From NCBI RefSeq assembly GCF_036884655.1, contig NC_088339.1:21594001-21658000 (forward strand): a stretch of DNA of 64,000 nt, given 5' to 3'. This document shows, piece by piece, positions 34,090-45,986 of the stretch. How positions within the stretch are numbered: the stretch's first letter is position 1; every line of letters begins with the position of its first letter. The position numbers and the translations under genes are program-made. The notes under the pieces are model-generated. The model made no database searches. It was not told where the DNA came from and saw only the letters and a program-made list of their open reading frames with translations. This DNA comes from Musa acuminata AAA Group. Lineage: Eukaryota; Streptophyta; Magnoliopsida; Zingiberales; Musaceae.

Positions 34090-35455
34090 GGTAAGTTGTT
34101 CCTTCTGCAGTACTTGTGCCTGAGCTCGTTAGATGAACAAGAAAGCTTGTAATAGCGGTGTGTAAATGCTTGCGTTTGCTATATCCGAAGGTATTGTTGT
34201 CCTTCAAAGCTATGCTAAACCCAATCAAGAAGCAAATTGAAGAAACTCGTTCCGCTTTATTATATCATTGAATTTTAAATGAAATAAGATCGGATTTTTT
34301 TTGGGTAATCAGATTTATTAGATCCGCTTGATGAACATCCAACCCAGTTTGAAATACCTAAGATTTCAATCGAGTTTGGATTCGAATAGAATTAAATCGA
34401 CCGATTCATCGGTTCCTACTCACTGAATTATTGTACCCTTGTTTTTGGAGCCGTATGCGAGACAGCTTTTAAAGCTCGACTGTGGTAGCGCGGAATGCTT
34501 TAAGTTGTGTCATAGCGTGGCAGCCTCAAAGCTAAACGAGGCCACGCTGGGTGTCTCGAGGCAGGGTTCGCAATTTCTCGCTCAGAAATGTGGCCTCAAC
34601 CGCCAGCCCTGTTGTTTTGTGGGCGGGGATTTCTGGTTTATGTCGGGGTTCAAACAGGAAATCCTCACTTCGCTTACGGCTAATCAGACAAGTCAGGCTT
34701 TGTCGTCTACCCATCAGAAAGATACACGACAAAGTGGAGTGGGGCCCGACGAAAGACAGGAAGTTCTGTAGGAGAGGTGAATCACTCGCGAAATGTTTCA
34801 GGAGTTCTCTCACTTCTTAGAAAACAAACACGTGCGCGAACTCACCCTTTGGGCTCCCTTACTTCGTGTTTGGATTATTTATTTATATGGCGATCTTCTT
34901 GAAAAATTCTTTCTTTTTTTTATTCTTTTCAAAGATATTTCCTATTTTTATTTTTTCAAATGATTTTTCTGTTCGAATAATATCTAAAATACCCTTCATT
35001 AACCCATGATACTTTTGTCACTAATTACAATGTTTTGGTTTATTATGGTATTTTGATCATCACAATAAAAATAATATAAAGTATACCTAGAAACAATAGA
35101 AATGATATAAATTTGGTATCATAATAATACATGAACAATGACAAATAAAGAGATATAATATGATGTTATTTATGATATTTTTCTATTTTTATAATATTTT
35201 TAATACCTCAATAAAAATATTATAGGTAACTCAAATAAAACTAAAGTACGCTAGAAATATTTAATATGTTATATTAAGATTCAAATAGATATTTATAATA
35301 GTTTAAAAATAACATTGCTCAAATAGAGATAAATAACTGACTTGTTATAGTGTTTTGGCCATCATAAAAAAATACTATAAACCCTAAAGCCTATTTTTAA
35401 ATATTGTAAATGATTCAAATGGATTTCTAACTTCAACCAAAGTGTTAGTATTTTT
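34090..35455. other. Spacer with a GC-richer patch and AT-rich DNA
   Basis: The segment 34440-34850 has higher GC and open frames of ~90-110 codons on both strands. None has an ATG start that makes sense or a known domain; it could be the rest of the small gene's 3' UTR exon or a gene fragment. After 34870 the DNA is AT-rich and noncoding. Confidence 0.35.
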
Positions 35456-35528
35456 TAATAGCTTTATAGTGTTTTCGGTACCTTAATAAAAAAATAGTTT
35501 TATAGTGTTTTCGGTACCTTAATAAAAA
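35456..35528. repeat. Two-copy tandem repeat, ~37 bp period
   Basis: TTTATAGTGTTTTCGGTACC plus TTAATAAAAA occurs twice in a row, followed by a partly inverted phrase (CACTGTAATGCTATTAAAAAACACTATAG). Confidence 0.85.
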
Positions 35529-35779
35529 CACTGTAATGCTATTAAAAAACACTATAGATGAGTTAAATGGAAATATTGTAATGATCCAAAATTAGCAAGA
35601 AATTATCATTAGGGTTGATAAGCGATTTTTTTTGGATATTATTTGCATCGACAAGAATGTCTTTTGAAAAAATAAAGAAGGTTTTTTTAAGGAAAATCAC
35701 CCTTGTTTATATTGAAGCTATATAGTCAAATACAAGTATAAGATGCATCGTCTAGTCAAATACAAGATAAAAGTCGGTA

Positions 35780-36985
35780 TCGGAAAGATGTTTAACTTGA
35801 AAGTATTCCTAAGCATAGTGAACAAGTAAATCAGTTTGTAATAAGAATGAAAAACATAAAATAAATGCAAACCAACTTTATAGTGGTTCGGTTGTCCCGA
35901 CCTACATCCACTCTCAATTCCTCTTTCGTTTAGGCCACCGACGTTTACTATCGATCTTCTTTGAATGGACGAAGATCAACTATCCTCTTACAACTCTTTC
36001 TCCTTTTGACAAACTTAAGTGAGAACCTTTATAACTTCTCTTTCATACTAGACCTTACTCTTCCCTTCGAAAGACATCTAACTCTAGAAGGAAGAGACTC
36101 TAAACTTTAAAAGAGATTACAATATTTTTTCACTCAAGTATTCTTTCCCCTTTCTATTCAATTTCTTACTGCCTCAAGCATGAAAGAGTGAGGTATTTAT
36201 AGACCCCACATAGCTTAGAAAATGGAACTAAAAAAGTATCGTATCCCTAGTTTCAAGGGTATTGAAGGTACTACTACCTGCACCCCTAACCACTGGCGGT
36301 ACTTTCGCTAGTTTGAGCGGTACGATCACCTGACAACCTTGGAGATAGGGCTTTAGCAGTACCACCGCTTGTTAGGTCAATACCACCGCCTGACATTAGG
36401 CGGTACCATTGCCCATACACTCCTTGGGAGGCCGAGCCTCAAGTAGTTCCACCGCTAGCCCTAGTGGTGCCATCGCCTAACCTGGCTCCAGGTCACTGAA
36501 AGGGCCACTCAATGAGCCCAACTCAGCCCCAAATCAAGCCCAATGGGGCTCCTAATTGAGTTAGCATGGTTACACCTAAAACTAACTCAATTAGACCTAG
36601 ACTATTTCGATATAAATACACATGATTACAAGTGTGAATCATATATTGTACGACATGCTATTGGATCATCCGACGCTTCATCTAATCCTTCAGCGTATCA
36701 TCATCTCCTTCGGCATATTGCCCAATCAACATGTTGACCTTTCGTAACATTTGATCTCTTTTGGTGCAATGTCTGATCCGTTGGCCCGATGCTTGAACTC
36801 ATGACATGAAGTTCTTCTAGCACATCGATCAGTCTTCCAACTTAACGTCCAATCTTCTAACATGTTCCATTTTAGCATGTTATCTTTTCATGATCGAAAT
36901 TAGTCCTGTGTCACTCAAACACACATTAAATCATAATTTCATCAATTGATTTCATCATCAAAATTCGAGATTCAACCGTTTATTT
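35780..36985 (-). repeat. Dispersed repeat copy A (LTR-like, ~1.2 kb)
   Basis: Closely related along its length to copy C (53230-54515) and in its right half to copies B and D. Shared phrases include TTATAGTGGTTCGGT, GAAGATCAACTATCCT, repeated GGCGGTACCA/CCACCGCC words, and GTGTCACTCAAA...ATCAATTGATTTCATCATCAAAAT...GATTCAA at the right end. Copies B and C are followed on the right by purine-tract and internal retrotransposon-like sequence, so these are probably LTRs in minus orientation; copy A has none and may be a solo LTR. Confidence 0.7.
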
Positions 36986-38130
36986 TTAAAATTAATAATA
37001 TATATTTTATATAATTTATAGGTAATTTGAAGTATTTGTTGTTTTACAAAACCTTTTCTTACATTGAGAAATATTCTGTTACTATGAGTGCTAAATGTTA
37101 TATTTTGCTTGTAAAATCATTAGTTTCTAAGTAATGAGGTATAAGAATTGTTCAAACCATTAGTTTATTCTTTATACTATTAAGTTTGATTAATGTGACT
37201 ATGATTTGAACTATATCAATAATAATTAAGTATTTAGATTTGTTAACAAACTAAAAATTTTTGTGGGTATCAGGATAAATATATTATCTACAATATTTAA
37301 ATATGATTCTTAATCTTATGACAGGAATATGGTATGATCATAGCAGTTCTTTTATTATATAACATTCATTCTAACGTGTCATTAGTTGTATGTTTAATTG
37401 TAAATATGTATTCTAATATTTGTTATTTTGAAAAATAATTGGGTCTTATATATTACTTAAGAAGTTTATGATTTCTCTAAATCTTAAATAGAAATATAGA
37501 CATATTAAACTCATAATAGAGTTTTGGATACTAATTTATAAGGGCAAGCTACACAGGTTATAGAGTGGAATCAGAAGGGAAGGTCATGAAAAGTTGGAAT
37601 CCCCATACATTGGTTAAGATTGGTTCTCGTTGAAATGCCAAACATGATTTGATTATAGTTAAACAATACGAACACGAAGACGCCTCTATGTCATCCGAGG
37701 TGTGTCGTTGATCGAATGTTGGGATCCATCACTCACATTATCTAGAGATTTTGCAAGCCCAATTAGTGTTAGATTTGTTCCATATTGGTTATTACAATTC
37801 TGAGTTTCGAGGAATTATATTTGCAAGCCCAATAATTGGTTATTTTGATTCACGTTTGGCTTACAAAAGGAATATTCATGTCATCTAAAATTTGCATTTT
37901 AGCATGCATACACGCACACGCATGCACATGCACACGTGCGCATCCATGCGAGCATGCAAACACATAAACACATACGGACATGCATATATACGCACCAATG
38001 TACAAACCGACGGATGCATAACTTCACACGTGTTAACACACACCACATTGCTTGAGATTTGATACTATTTTGTAGGGGTAATAAGACAATGGTATTAAAA
38101 TAATAATATAAATAATTAATAAAATAAGAT
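36986..38130. other. Intergenic AT-rich DNA with an alternating purine-pyrimidine patch
   Basis: No gene. The segment 37900-37995 is a run of CA/CG/TG-rich alternating sequence. Confidence 0.5.
37900..37995. repeat. Alternating purine-pyrimidine tract (CA/TG/CG words)
   Basis: About 95 bases dominated by ACACGCAC, CATGCACATG and CACGTGCGCAT-type words, alternating for most of their length. Confidence 0.7.
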
Positions 38131-38131
38131 A

Positions 38132-38900
38132 TAAATTACATATATAAGATTTTAAAATGTGACATTGAGGTTCCTACAATTATAAAGGTGAAACATTTAA
38201 CCCCAATTTATTCATTTCGTTAAAAAACAATCGCACATGTAAAAAAAAATATGAATAAAATGATGCAAACGTAATTTTATTATCTTTCCAAATTGCTCAT
38301 TCGCAACTTGCTGTGCCTTCTTGCTTGCCCACCGCACCTACTCGTCGACCGCTCACCCGTTGTACCTGCTCGCTTACTACCTCTCTTTCCAACCTGCTCA
38401 TTCATAGTCCCGTCATCCCCGCCCTAGCTGATGATGACTTTGTCATTGTTAGAGAAGTTTATTGCTTTTGTATGCCAAATGTGTCTCCACTTTTGCAAAA
38501 GTGTTACTTTGTAACTCTCCTCTACAAGAGTGTTATCGCGATGTACTCGTTGTTCACTAGCGGGTGAGTGGCAAGCGAGCAAGTGCGATTGGCGAGCAGG
38601 AAGGTGTGACAGGCTGTAGGCAAGCAATTTAGAAAGAGGAGAAGAGAAAATCAATAAAGTTTATATAAAATTAATAATTTCAAAAATAATAAAATTATAT
38701 TTTTATCTTTTCTATTTGTGATTTTTTTTTATGTACGTGACAATACGTGTGATTTTTTTTGTCGACAAAATTAACAATGTAAAAAGAATTGGGATTAAAT
38801 GTTTCATCTTTGTAAGTGAAGATATTCCAATATTACTTTTTAAAATATATAAATCGAGATGCTAATCATAATTAACTATAGGAGATAATATGTAATTACC
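38132..38900. mobile_element. Fold-back or MITE-like element with long terminal inverted repeats
   Basis: The left arm (about 38132-38340) matches the reverse complement of the right arm (about 38565-38900). Shared in order: AATTACATAT near the outer end, AAAGRTGAAACATTTAAYCCCAATT, AATCRCACRTRT with an A-run, TAATTTTATTAT, and inner CTTGCTCGC/ACTCACCCG words. The centre (38340-38565) has no known transposase. Target duplications could not be defined. Confidence 0.6.
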
Positions 38901-40181
38901 CTAGATTTATGTGATTTAATACTCTTGCTTACGTAAAAAAAAAAAAAGTGAGAATAATAAGATAAAAGAAAGAGAACTCACCCAAACCCAATCCAAAGTC
39001 CTCCCGTATAAATTTTGAAGAAAACTTACATCTAGCATAATTAATTTATAGAATATATTCTCATAAAAAAAAGTAATACTCTTTCTAAACTTAAATTCTT
39101 GGTCAACGGAGCAAAATCTTTCTCCGAAAAAGTTTATTGTGTTTCGATTTTCCTGTAAGTAAATATAATTTAAATTAAGATATCCAAACAATTATCTGCA
39201 ATTTGTTCTCACCGTGTGCCTTCCACAAGGCCAAGAAGACCATCGAGTGTCAACTACAAGCTGATGCTCGAGAGAATAAAAATACAAAAGGAGTGGACGT
39301 GGAAGCCCCGCAGGCAGGCGTCAGGCAACTTGGTTGGCCACCAAAGTAGGAGTCCTGTTTGGCGAGCCTACAGTGTTGTGAAATGGCAACTCCTCCTGAA
39401 ACTTCAACTGCACACCAAGCAGTGGACGCCTTCTGACCACAGAAAACAGCTCTACGATAGATTGCTGTGATCTCATCGTATGTGTGTGTATACATATAAG
39501 TCCAATTATGTAGAGCCAATCCATAGACAATATGATATGGCCAACACGGTTTCGTATTATTTCCACCACATGACTTACTTCGAACGTCCATCACAATTAG
39601 AGTCGTCTTTGATTTATCATAGAACAGCATCATTCCAGATAAGCTGTGAACAAAATTACTTGTCACTCGATTGCGTACTCAATAGCATACTCATGCGTAA
39701 TATAATCGAGTAGAAATCAATTGTATATAATATGTCATTCTGAAAATGACAGTAAATATTTATCTTATGCAGATGATAGGTATTGAATGATTAGATTTGA
39801 TATGATCCTGATAGGTACACATTTGAAAAGAACCTTCATCATACAACGATGATGAACGCAAGAGGTTTCTTACAAGAAAAGGCTTCAACCACAACACCTG
39901 GGACATGTTCCTTTCGATCGAGCTTTGTGCCTTCAAAACGCTTTACGATTGACTACCAAATCCATTTAACACGCATTCCCGCAAGCAGTACTCTTTTTGT
40001 TTCGAGTTCTACCAAAAGTCATCCCCGTCTCTCGCCTGCAAAAAAGTCTTGTCCTCGTTTTCATGGTGTTGCTTAGCTGATTTAGCAACTTCTTCACCCA
40101 CCCTTATGTCACTCTTCGAGAAAATATTATCTTTTTCGTGCATGTTTCTAAAAGTAAATAAGCGTTGAAAAGGAACATCTG

Positions 40182-40182
<1 letters not shown>

Positions 40183-40234
<52 letters not shown>
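40183..40234 (+). repeat. (GA)n microsatellite upstream of the MYB gene
   Basis: About 52 bases of uninterrupted GA repeats, ~700 bases upstream of the MYB start codon. Confidence 0.95.
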
Positions 40235-40241
<7 letters not shown>

Positions 40242-40803
40242 GAGCACTTCGTCTGCCCTCCCCTTCATCAAACTTAGTTATGCATGCCGAGCATGTGATT
40301 TATTTATATGTATGTTTGACCACCAATTGATAATGTAGTGGACGGGACTCACTGCATGCACTTTTCAACGGCGTTGAACAATATGATATATTTTTATTAT
40401 GTATATGTAGGATAGGACGGTCATCTGAGGCCATGGATCCATGTGACAGAGATGACTGGTTTTCATGTGGAGACGACACGATTCATGAGGGTTGTGGTGA
40501 TGAACGAGGCAGATTGAGCCATGCAAATAAAAATAGCACGCCAAATGCAACGTATCCATCAACCTTTGCATCACCGGGCTACGTGGATCACCACCGGGTC
40601 AAAACACCAGAATGATTGGAGAAAGGATGAGGGGAAGCGCTCCGTCTTCCATGCATGCATGGATCTCCGTCCATACTGAGAGCCTAGAAACAGCCTTAAA
40701 ATATATATAAAAAGGGAGACACGTCGCCACTGTGACACAGAGGACGGCGCCGAATCCTCTTGACTTTGTTTATGATGGTAATGGCTCGTAGTCCCTCGTC
40801 TCT

Positions 40804-40812
40804 GTATAAATC
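40804..40812 (+). promoter_or_regulatory. TATA box of the R2R3-MYB gene
   Basis: TGTATAAATC lies about 135 bases before the start codon at 40942. Confidence 0.5.
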
Positions 40813-40941
40813 ATAGGAGATGTCAGTGTTCCTATTCGAACTGGTTCGGTCTTCTACTTAACCTGCCATCTGCTCCATCAACATAAGTTCGCAACGCCGA
40901 TCGAGTTGTTCGATTGAGAGGGTAATCTGTGTATCTACGGC

Positions 40942-41079
40942 ATGGGACGAACACCTTGCTGTGATAAGAGTGGGTTGAAGAAGGGGCCATGGACACCTGA
41001 AGAGGACCAGAAGCTCATCGACTACATACAGAAGCATGGACATGGGAGCTGGCGAACTCTTCCGAAGAATGCTGGTAAT

Positions 41080-41125
<46 letters not shown>

Positions 41126-42131
41126 GTAAATATTACTTTTGTGCGTGAATATGAATGGTTTAACTCATCCACATGAAGTTTTGTGAATATATAGGTCTTG
41201 CGAGGTGTGGGAAGAGCTGCAGGCTCAGATGGACGAACTATCTAAGGCCCGACATTAAAAGGGGAAGGTTTTCATTCGAAGAGGAGGAGACGATAATTCA
41301 ATTACATAGCATATTGGGGAACAAGTAATATCTACTGCAATCTATCTTTTTCTTCTTGTCCTCAACCAAGACATCGCTCTAGTCATTAAGTCTTTGTGAT
41401 TTCATCAACTCATTAGGTGGTCGGCGATCGCTGCTCGGCTGCCCGGAAGAACCGACAACGAGATCAAGAACTACTGGAACAGTCACATCAAGAAAAGGCT
41501 TATCAGAATGGGGATTGATCCCGTCACCCACACCTCTTTTTTGAACGCCTCCTTGTGTAATCCTACACTACTGAACCTGTGTGGATTACTTGGTCTTCAT
41601 CCTCTGATCAAGACCGAGCTCATGAGGATAGCCACAAACATCTTGGCATCCCAGAGTCAAAGCTCAAGCCTTGTTAACCAAAGCATCCAAGGGCAACAGT
41701 ACTTGCCGCGTGATGCACAAGCTCAACAGCATTTGGAGCTCTTCCAAAACCAACAGCTTCAGAATCAAACACTTCCAAACGCTCCATTCCCGGATGGAGG
41801 CCAATTCCAGGAAGCTGCTGACACCAACTTGTGGCATGACATTGTCATATCAGACACTCATCTCATGACCGTGACGGGGGTTGACAATAACAACTTGGAG
41901 GCTTCTATTCCCGGTTTGGTCTCGGATAGCTTCTGCATTAGTGGGAACAACAGCCAGAACTACAATCTGGCATCTATCTTATCAACACCTGCTTCAAGTT
42001 CAGACAATATGATCAGCTCCCCCCCATCGACATACATGAACAGCAACACCGAGGACGAAAGGGACAGCTCCTGCAGCGATATCTACGATTTTCAAATTCC
42101 GGATCTGTTGGATGTCAGTGACTACATGTAG
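40942..42131 (+). CDS. R2R3-MYB transcription factor (exons 40942-41074, 41195-41324, 41417-42131)
   Basis: A nuclear DNA-binding regulator of 325 residues. The exon lengths of 133 and 130 bp before the third exon are the standard plant R2R3-MYB layout, and the frame is kept across both introns. The protein starts [22 protein letters not shown]2 (about 14-64) has its three tryptophans ([24 protein letters not shown]). R3 (about 67-115) starts with F in place of the first W ([10 protein letters not shown]), as usual in plants, then [30 protein letters not shown]. The phrase following R3 (MGIDPVTH) and the repeat sequence place it near Arabidopsis subgroups 11 and 24 (MYB41/74/102, MYB53/92/93 and the MYB9/107 branch), known in suberin deposition and stress responses; the exact group needs a tree. 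The C-terminal region is Gln- and Asn-rich and ends in an acidic LLDVSDYM, likely an activation segment. Intron 1 holds a (CT)n tract. Confidence 0.95.
41083..41122 (+). repeat. (CT)n tract in MYB intron 1
   Basis: About 40 bases of CT repeats starting a few bases after the donor site. Confidence 0.95.
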
Positions 42132-43126
42132 AAAAGGCAGATGTATGAAAGAGGAGCAAGAGGAGAACAAGAGCCAATTACGAAGAGAGAGACGGAGATC
42201 ATACAGATCGTGCGGAAGGAAAAGAAGCAGAAGAAGAAGAAGAAGAAGAAGAATGTGTACAAAATGTGAATGAAAGTCATGTTTTCACTTCTTTCTTTCT
42301 TTCTTTTTTTTTCTTTTTTTTGTTATCCTTTGTAGAGCCATTCAGTGGGTCATTGTTGAATGTGTTTGTAATCAGTTCCTATTAAAAAGATCTCCTTTCT
42401 CCATTTTATTTTCACCTCAGTGACCAAACTAACAATAGCGAGTCAAACTTTATTTTATTTTCACATCGTGATAAAAATAAGATTAATATATATTGAGTTA
42501 AATATTAATTTAATCTTAAAATTTAAGCTATTAAATTATGTGTTAGACTCAAATATATATTATCATGTTTTTCAATGTAAGATTAATTTTAAATTTTTTT
42601 ACACGTAAATATTTTTTAATAAAACATAAATTTGAACCTGGAAACAATGGCTCTGACAACATATCAAAATGTGATAGCGGTGATGCTATTGGAAAATAAT
42701 TCTGATGCTGTATTGGAAGGCTCAAATACTTTATACACAGAGAGATATGAAAGAAGAAAATATAAGATGTAGTGAAATGAATGTTTTATTCACTCAAAAT
42801 AAAAAAAAACCTCCTTATATTTTTAACATAAACAAGATATTTATTGGAAGTAATGTCAAGCAATATGAGGATGATGAGTTGTTTATTTTTTAGTAAGAAG
42901 AGACTTGGATAACAGTTTGTTAATTACAGGACATTTTACAATAAGAGGAGCAAAGTCAGAACTACGCCTTAAAGAGTCCTGCGGACTGATACGTTCAAAT
43001 TGGCTGCACCAATTCATACTGTAGCACCTGAGTCCTGCAAGCAAAATGTAAAATGTACAGAAGGAGAGATCGTGAAGCCCAAGGAAAATTGTCCTCCCTC
43101 CGTATATAGTTTATAACTTCAAAATG
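42132..43126. other. MYB 3' UTR and AT-rich spacer
   Basis: A (GAA)n-like run at 42224-42253 and pyrimidine-rich runs at 42282-42322 lie in the likely 3' UTR, with possible polyadenylation near 42380. The rest, to the next element, has no gene. Confidence 0.5.
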
Positions 43127-43425
43127 AGACGAGATCGATTTTCTAGGTAACTTCAGGAAGAAGAAGAAAAATAATAGAAGAAACTATGAGTATTTTCAAA
43201 GTTGGTTCACTTCACGAGGAGAAGAGAAAGAAAATAATAGAAAGAACTAGGATTCATTTAAAAGCATCTATTTATATTAATCAAAAGATAAAGTATAAAT
43301 TTTTTTAAGCAATGAAAAAATTTATTATATCCTAATAAATCTTTTCACCATCATCTATTTATTTTAATCTAATTTTTTATATTTTATTTCATCTAATCCT
43401 AACTGATTTAAATTAATCTTATTAC
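43127..43425 (-). repeat. 3' LTR of the 43-46 kb copia element (approximate left end)
   Basis: Aligned by eye with 45987-46237; the inner boundary is set by the purine tract and TGTAATAAGATTAATTT on the minus strand. Confidence 0.7.
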
Positions 43426-43489
43426 ACCTCTTAATTCAAAATAATTATAACTTAAAGTTGTATCAGAAAATAAAATAAAATTTTACTTT

Positions 43490-43800
43490 CATTAAAGTTT
43501 TCGTAAAGATATCAACAAGCTGATCTTCGGTGCTACAGTAATTTATTTGAATTTCTCCTTTATTAATTAGTTCACGAATGAAATGATATCGAACTTTGAT
43601 ATGTTTAGTATGCTTATGGAAGATAAGATTCTTCGTCATTGCAATAGTAAACTTATTGTCATAATAGATTTTAGTTAGTCCACCTTGTTTTTCTTAGAGA
43701 TATGCTAGAATTCTTCGAAGTTAAACTATTTGATATGCTGTACTTATAATCGCAACATACTCTGTCTTAGAGCTTGCGAGAGTAACACATTTTTTTTTTT
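43490..43800 (-). pseudogene. Copia RNase H remnant
   Basis: The minus strand encodes, with one or two stops, LASSKTEYVAI, IYYDNKFTIAM, HTKHIKVRYHFIRELI and EDQLVDIFTK, the usual C-terminal RNase H region of copia pol. Confidence 0.82.
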
Positions 43801-44105
43801 TCTATTGTCTAAGAAATCACACCTAAGCCCTTAGCACAAATCCTAAAGTATTTTTCCTATCATCTACACAACTAGCTTAATCACTATCAATATAAGAACA
43901 CAACTTAAAATCTTTTACTTGCTCATAATAGATGTTGTCATAATTAAGAGTTCCCTTGATATATCAAAGAACTCTTTTATTTGCTCCAAAATGATGCTTG
44001 CTAGGGCTATGCATGAATTTGGATAATAAACCAACTATAAACATAATATCCGACCTCGAACGTGTGAGTTTAATTAACCCTCTAATTAAACTTCTATATT
44101 ATTAC

Positions 44106-44306
44106 TCATCTCTTTTTTTTAACTCCATCATCTAACATAAGTTTATTATTTGTATTCATTAGCTTACAAATTGTCATATTAAAAAATTTTAACAAATATT
44201 TAGCATAATTTTCTTGGCACAAAAAAATTTCATTTGCATCTTGAATCATTTTCATTCCTAAGAAATAATGTAAAAGCCCTAGATCGATCATTTCAAATTC
44301 TAACAT
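44106..44306 (-). pseudogene. Copia reverse transcriptase C-terminal remnant
   Basis: The frame contains FEMIDLGLLHYFLGM and IFLCQENYAKYLLKFFNM, the phrases that follow the RT active site in copia elements. The YVDD box itself is not readable upstream. Confidence 0.85.
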
Positions 44307-45300
44307 TATATTTTTTTAAATTTAACAAGCATATCCGATGAATTTTTAATATAAATTATATTAACCACATATAAACAAATAAAACTTTTTTTATACGTTG
44401 GGCTCTTATATATAAAGTTGGTTCAGTTCAATTTTTTTGAAAATTATATTGAAGAAAGTATTTGTGATTTCGGCTATACCATGCTCTCAAATGCTTGATT
44501 CAAGTCATAATATCACTTCATCAGTAGTGAGTGCATATAAGGAGAAATTTAAAAATAATAAAAAAAATATTTTATCTTTTATCATCCTCATAGTTGCTAT
44601 CAATTTATCAATTTTCTTATTATAAATTAAATATTTTTCATCATAAAAATAGTATAATATTATTTTCTCGTAAGTTGACTTATATTAATAAGATTTTGTT
44701 TTAAACTAGGAATAAACATTACATCATTAATAAATTTTTTTATTAGATTTAGTGTTCACGTTAACTCCTTTTCTTTTCACTTGAACCTTACTATCATTTT
44801 CCATGTGTAGATTTGATTGAATTATTAAGTTTTTGAAATAAATTTTTATCCTTTATCATATGATTATTATATCTATTATCCAAAAACTAAACAGATCAAG
44901 AATATTCTTCATTAGATACTATAAAAAATATATTTTTCATCCTTTTTTTCACTATTATTTTCTTTATGGTAATTTACTTGATTTTTATTCAAATAATATT
45001 TTTCAAGATGGTCTTTTTTTTTTTACAATGAAAGCAAAGAGAAACATTTAAATTTTTATTTTTTAACCAATAATCATTTTTAATATGTCTAATTTTTTAA
45101 TAAAAATATTTATGAGTTTATTTTTACTTTCATTAGAGTTCCCCTATCTCTCATTTGATCCGTCTTGTCCCTTACCTTGAGCACTAGATTGTCTACCGTC
45201 TTTATCATTTTGATCTCTTTCTTGAGATTTGTTTTTTTTTTTTTTAATTATCCTTATTTTGATTTATCTTTATTTAAAGAGCATATTTTGAAGTTTCTTT

Positions 45301-45498
45301 TTATTTATGAATTAAAAGAGAGCCTATTAACTCATTAATGAATAATATACTTGTATCTTTAGCTTCTTTTATAGCAATAGGAATCATATCAAATTTCGAA
45401 GATAAACTTTGTAAAATATTTTCTACTATATTTTGATCTTTTAGATTTTCACCATAAGATCTCAATTTACAATAGAAAAGATTTTGAGAAAAAACCAA
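45301..45498 (-). pseudogene. Copia gag (UBN2-like) remnant
   Basis: The frame contains KLRSYGENLKDQNIVENILQ and LSSKFDMIPIAIKEAKD, followed by INELIGSL, the hallmark of copia gag. Sequence at lower coordinates (45160-45240) encodes a Ser/Asp/Gln-rich decayed stretch as found before the zinc knuckle. Confidence 0.85.
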
Positions 45499-45970
45499 CG
45501 ATAAATTTAGAATCTTTCGAGCTTTTAATTCATGTCGAAGAATTTGAAGTTTTAAAAGTTTTACTTTGTTTGCTTTTAAACATATTTTTAAATATTTTTT
45601 AAGCTTATGTTGATGTTGATACTATCATTATTAAAAAAAATTAGGGACTTGTCTGCTGTTTATTGTAGCATGTAGAGGGCTTTTGCATCTTTCTATATAT
45701 TCCTATTTATTATATTTTTTAATTTTTAGTAATATTATGATCCTATAGATCATACTCAACAAAATCATTATTTATCAAATTCTATAATCCTTATGAAATA
45801 AATAGAAATTTTATTTTAATGGTCCAAAATTAATAATTTTCACCTTTTAAGATAGGAATAAGTTGATTGTAAACCTTTATAATGTTTACCATCTTCTTCT
45901 TTTTTTTTTCTAGATTTACTGGTCTTCCCTTCTTTCTTAATCGATGTATTTCTATTGATCTTTTTCAAAA

Positions 45971-45985
45971 CAGGCTCTGACACCA
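45971..45985 (-). other. Primer binding site of the 43-46 kb element
   Basis: The minus strand reads TGGTGTCAGAGCCTG, close to the initiator tRNA-Met type TGGTATCAGAGC. Confidence 0.75.
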
Positions 45986-45986
45986 T

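Larger units (their letters stand above)
38901..40941. other. Region upstream of the MYB gene
   Basis: No recognisable gene. Two moderately GC-rich patches with ORFs of 70-140 codons (39216-39670 and 39850-40080) have no known domain. A (GA)n tract lies at 40183-40234. TATA-like words occur at 40697-40710 and at 40804-40812, the latter about 135 bases before the start codon and the better promoter candidate. Confidence 0.45.

Noticed and set aside
34439..34813. Open frames of ~90-110 codons on both strands
   Set aside because: They begin at non-ATG codons, match no family I know, and overlap each other; kept only as a GC-richer patch.
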